NCBI GenBank assembly: GCA_040880365.1
Contig: JBBDIO010000320.1
Coordinates: forward strand, 1 to 9,584
Reading direction: 5' to 3'
Source of the DNA: JBBDIO01 sp040880365
GTDB taxonomy: Bacteria > Chloroflexota > Anaerolineae > Caldilineales > Caldilineaceae
Length of the DNA: 9,584 nucleotides
Below, piece after piece: positions 6,713 to 9,584 of the stretch (position 1 is its first letter; each line of letters begins with the position of its first letter). Both the position numbers and the translations under genes were made by a program. The notes beneath the pieces were generated by a model. The model saw only the letters and a list, made by a program, of their open reading frames with translations. It did no database searches and was not told where the DNA came from.

Positions 6713-8549
6713 ATGAACAGAGACGACCAGGATCGGGCCGCGACCTCCACGCCCCCGATCAAAGAATCACATAGTTCACAATCGAATAATGGCTATCCAA
6801 ATGGAAGATCGGCGAAGGCCGGTGCGCCTCTGGTAGCTCACAGCCCGGACGCCCCATCGCCAGACGCGACAGTGACAGACGGGCCAGTGACAGATGCGGC
6901 AACGACGGTTGCCGACGTAACGNNNNNNNNNNNNNNNNNNNNNNNNNNNNNNNNNNNNNNNNNNNNNNNNNNNNNNNNNNNNNNNNNNNNNNNNNNNNNN
7001 NNNNNNNNNNNNNNNNNNNNNNACGGTTGCCGACGTAACGATTGCCGAAGTAGCGATTGCCGAAGTAGCGGTTGCCGAAGTAGCGGTTGCCGGTGCAGGT
7101 TCAACCCCGCCCGAATTTAAGGGGACAGACACCCAGCCCGCACTGAATACGGCTCTCGCAACTGAAGCTGAGGCACCCGCTAGCCAGCTCGATAGCGCGC
7201 CGGCTAGCGAGGAAGTCTCGTTGCAGCGGCGCGTGTTCAATCTGGCCTGGCCTGTCATTTCCGAAAACTTCTTGCAAACCCTGCTGGGCATCGTCGATAC
7301 CCTCATGGTTGCCAGCCTGGGCGCGGCGGCGCTGGCCGGCGTCGGCTCGGCCATTCAGGTCATGTTCTTTATCATTGCCGCCCTCAGTGCGGTTTCGGTC
7401 GGCAGTTCCGTGCTGGTCGCCCAGGCCTATGGCGCAAAACGGCTGGATCGGGCTTCCATTTTTGCCAAACAATCGCTGGTGCTCAGCCTGCTCATCTCCA
7501 TCCCGTTGGTGCTGGTGGGGCTGTTCGCGTCGGGTCCCATCATCTCAATTTTCATGATGGAACCGGACGTGAGCGCCATCGGCGCCGAGTATCTCCAGGT
7601 CACTATGGGTACGGTTGCTGTACTCACCCTGGTATTGCTGGGTGGCGGCGTGATGCGCGGCCTGGGCGATTCGCGCACCCCTATGCTGATCACCCTGTTC
7701 GCCAACGTGATCAACGTCGTACTCACCTATGGGCTGATCTTTGGGGCGTTTGGTATGCCCGAAATGGGCGCAGTCGGCAGCGCGTGGGGCACGTTCATCT
7801 CGCGGCTGGTGGGCTTTATCATTCTGATGGTGGTCATGTGGCGCGGGGTGCGCGGCGTCAGCATTCGCGGCCTGGCAGGCTGGTTTCCCCGCCTGGAAAG
7901 CGTGCGCAACATTCTCAAAATCGGTTTCCCCGCGGCGTCGGAGCAATTGCTTATCTCCACCGCGTTTCTCACCATGTCGATTGTGGTGGCGCAACTGGGC
8001 ACCGAAGCATTGGCCGCCCACCGCATCGCCATGAATGCCATGTCCGTTTCCTTTTTGCCGGGGATCGGTTTTGGCCTGGCGGCGACCGCGCTGGTGGGGC
8101 AAAGCATCGGCGCCCAACGCAGCTACGAAGGTCTGGCCGTGGCTCGCATCTCCACAACCTGGGCCTTGATCTGGATGGGCGTGCTGGGCACAGTCTTCTT
8201 CATCTATGCCGAAGGCATCATTAGCCTGTTCAGCGACGATCCCGCTGTGATTGCCATGGGCGCGGCAGGTCTGCGTCCGGTAGCCTTGGCGCAACCGTTC
8301 TGGGCGGTCTTTTTTGTGCAGAGCGGCGCCATGCGCGGCACGGGCAACACCGGCTTTCCCTTGCGCGTCAATAGTACCAGCATCTGGGTATCGGTCATCA
8401 TAGGCGCAATCGGGATCCAGTTTTTCGGCCTGGGCCTGGAAGCGGTATGGGGATCGTTTCTGATCACCGCGCCCATCACCGCGGTGATCCTCTGGCGCAA
8501 ATTCCAGTCTACGATTCAAAGCGGTGATTTGGTCACGGCCATTCACTAA
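6713..8549 (+). CDS. MATE-family efflux transporter with long repeat-bearing N-terminus
   Basis: The C-terminal 440 or so residues (from about 7221) are a complete MATE/NorM-DinF-type multidrug and toxin exporter, an inner-membrane antiporter using Na+ or H+. Two six-helix halves are visible: the first begins FNLAWPVISENFLQTLLGIVD and contains GSSVLVAQAYGAKR and GGGVMRGLGDSRTP; the second begins KIGFPAASEQLL and contains LAAHRIAMNAM, ALVGQSIGA and GAMRGTGNTGFP. The frame stays open from the core back to the N-gap, and left of the gap an ORF from ATG 6713 runs to it. The halves differ by one frame only because 100 Ns were inserted; a true gap length divisible by three joins them. The result is a hydrophilic N-terminal extension of at least about 135 residues, polar then Val/Ala/Glu-rich with period-five repeats, absent from ordinary MATE proteins. 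The ATG has only a weak ribosome site (GGA near 6705-6707). The alternative TTG starts at 6698 and 7221 are less likely. Confidence 0.85.
6908..7100 (+). repeat. 15-base tandem repeat in the MATE N-terminal extension
   Basis: Right of the gap five units are visible at 7026-7040, 7041-7055, 7056-7070, 7071-7085 and a degenerate 7086-7100, with core GTTGCCGAAGTAGCG or ATTGCCGAAGTAGCG. They encode VADVT, IAEVA, IAEVA, VAEVA, VAGAG. One unit encoding VADVT (6908-6922) abuts the gap on the left, and degenerate period-five peptides (DATVT, DGPVT, DAATT) precede it. The copy number inside the gap is unknown. Confidence 0.85.
6923..7022. other. Assembly gap of 100 Ns
   Basis: There are exactly 100 Ns, the conventional placeholder for a gap of unknown size. 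The 18 bases before it (6905-6922) are identical to the 18 bases after it (7023-7040), so the contig ends lie in a tandem repeat or simply overlap. Confidence 0.99.
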
Positions 8550-8578
8550 ACACCCGGTATGCATTTCCTCCACAAATT

Positions 8579-8641
8579 AGAGGGCAAAAAAAGGGGGCCA
8601 GGTCTGCAAATTGCACCTGGCCCCCTTTTTGTCTGCCCTCT
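8579..8641. terminator. Shared bidirectional terminator between convergent genes
   Basis: The core stem GGGGGCCAGGT (8593-8603) pairs with ACCTGGCCCCC (8615-8625). It is extended by AAAAA 8588-8592 against TTTTT 8626-8630 and, past a small internal loop, by AGAGGGCA (8579-8586) with TGCCCTCT (8634-8641). The As and Ts on either side provide a U-tract in both directions. It sits between the MATE stop (8549) and the permease stop (8654), so it can terminate both. Confidence 0.92.
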
Positions 8642-8653
8642 TTATTCATACCG

Positions 8654-9550
8654 TTATTGCTGCAATTTCGGGTCCAACACATCGCGCAGCCCATCGCCCA
8701 GCAGGTTAAACGCCAACACCGTGAGCAACACAGCCAGCCCCGGAAAGAGCGAAAACCACGGCGAATTCGACAGATAAATCGTGCCATCGCGGATCATCTG
8801 CCCCCAGGTGGGGGTAGGCGGCGAAACCCCCAACCCGATAAAGCTCAGGTTGGCTTCGATACGGATGGCGGTCGCGGTCCACAAACTCGCCATCACCAGC
8901 ATTTCGCCCATAATATTGGGCAGGATATGCTTGCCGACCATGCGCAAATCGCTGGCCCCGATGGCCCGCGCCGCGCTGACAAAATCCTTTTCGCGCAGCC
9001 CCAGAGTAGGCCCGTGGGCCAAACGCGCAAAACGCGGCGAAATCACAATGCCAATCGCCAGAATCAACTTGTCCAGCCCTGCCCCCAAGACTGCCAACAC
9101 CAGCAGACCTGTAATCAAATCGGGAAAGGCCAGCAGCGTATCGACCACGCGCATAATCACGTTTTCGATGCGCCCGCCCTTGAAACCGGCTACCACGCCC
9201 ATAATCGTGCCCGTCACCCCGCCGATAAGCACCGAGACCACGCCCACCATGAGCGAAATACGCGCGCCATAAATGGTGCGCGATAGAATATCGCGGCCAA
9301 AATCATCGCGGCCCAGCAGATATTCGCTGCTGGGTGGCGCCAGACGGTCGCGCGTCGATTGGGCGAGCGGATCATGTGGCGCCAATAGCGGGGCAAAAAT
9401 AGCAATCAACGTAAAAAGGATCACCATTACCAACCCCAGCACCGCCAGACGATTGCGGGTAAATGTACGCCACAGCCGGCTACTCTCGCTGGTCGCTTGC
9501 ATGGCGGGTGTGGCGGGTGTGGCGGCATTCATTGCAGAAGCATTTTGCAT
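8654..9550 (-). CDS. ABC transporter permease, DppC/OppC (peptide/nickel) family
   Basis: This 298-residue inner-membrane subunit belongs to an importer of the dipeptide/oligopeptide/nickel class, where a B-type and a C-type permease, two ATPases and a binding protein work together. The layout is that of the C-type subunit: an N-terminal OppC_N segment with the first membrane helix (about 35-57), then the hallmark LLGRDDFGRDILSR (78-91), a BPD_transp_1 core with several helices, and the EAA loop that contacts the ATPase (SAARAIGASDLRMVGKHILPN, about 192-212). WGQMI and a C-terminal LLGDGLRDVLDP complete the family pattern. The start is taken as the ATG at 9550. A TTG two codons upstream is possible, and neither has a strong ribosome site (GGGG about ten bases upstream). 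The N-terminal 25 residues are Ala/Thr/Met-rich. A B-type permease gene is expected immediately upstream, beyond 9584. Substrate is not deducible. Confidence 0.93.
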   Translation of the reverse strand: MQNASAMNAATPATPAMQATSESSRLWRTFTRNRLAVLGLVMVILFTLIAIFAPLLAPHDPLAQSTRDRLAPPSSEYLLGRDDFGRDILSRTIYGARISLMVGVVSVLIGGVTGTIMGVVAGFKGGRIENVIMRVVDTLLAFPDLITGLLVLAVLGAGLDKLILAIGIVISPRFARLAHGPTLGLREKDFVSAARAIGASDLRMVGKHILPNIMGEMLVMASLWTATAIRIEANLSFIGLGVSPPTPTWGQMIRDGTIYLSNSPWFSLFPGLAVLLTVLAFNLLGDGLRDVLDPKLQQ

Positions 9551-9584
9551 GGTCAATTGCCCCGATGCCCTTTCGCATTAGTCA

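Noticed and set aside
6908..7100. CRISPR-like or intergenic repeat array
   Set aside because: The 15-base units are directly contiguous without spacers and stay in the MATE reading frame, so they are a coding tandem repeat.
7545..8573. 342-codon open frame on the minus strand over the MATE gene
   Set aside because: Highly charged, His/Asp/Gln-rich antisense shadow of a membrane-protein gene. The plus frame has clear MATE motifs.

Overview
This is a GC-rich bacterial chromosomal window with tightly packed genes and ordinary ATG starts. Most are preceded by recognisable ribosome binding sites. The gene content is mostly housekeeping, with some accessory functions: a methyltransferase fragment, an APH-fold kinase, the branched-chain aminotransferase IlvE, leucyl-tRNA synthetase LeuS, a stand-alone glycogen-binding-type (CBM48) protein, a MATE exporter and a DppC/OppC-type ABC permease. 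No rRNA, tRNA, CRISPR array, transposase or phage gene is visible. The style (a solitary CBM48 protein, GGC/CGC/CTG-rich codons, a peptide-type ABC permease) would fit a Chloroflexota genome. That is an impression from gene style, not a demonstrated assignment. A block of exactly 100 Ns at 6923-7022 shows that this is a draft scaffold.

Layout. 1-1394: the 3' end of a SAM-dependent methyltransferase gene, then a phosphotransferase gene 53 bases later, probably co-transcribed. 1395-1609: regulatory region of ilvE with three TGTGCAA direct repeats directly upstream of a good -35/-10 promoter. 1610-2554: ilvE. 2555-2989: a 435-base stretch before leuS holding an extended -10 promoter, a possible leaderless small membrane-protein gene (2595-2843) and a strong intrinsic terminator (2872-2928) that lies upstream of leuS. 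2990-5518: leuS, ending in three in-frame TAG codons created by a short tandem duplication and followed by its own terminator (5598-5646). 5647-6053: a long non-coding stretch with hairpin and palindrome elements in front of the CBM48 gene (6054-6506), which has its own terminator. 6630-8549: promoter and gene of a MATE transporter with an unusually long N-terminal extension. The extension contains a 15-base tandem repeat in which the assembly gap sits. 8579-8641: a long shared bidirectional terminator between the converging MATE gene and the permease gene. 8654-9550, minus strand: an ABC permease subunit whose partner genes should lie beyond the right edge.

How the genes relate. ilvE makes leucine, isoleucine and valine by transamination, and leuS charges leucine, so their adjacency is metabolically sensible. 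Each has its own control region, so they do not form a simple operon. The best candidate for something undescribed is the leuS leader: promoter, small ORF with period-5 repeats, then a terminator only about 60 bases before the leuS start with no convincing promoter in between. This suggests either a separate small gene or attenuation-type control of leuS. No T-box signature is seen.
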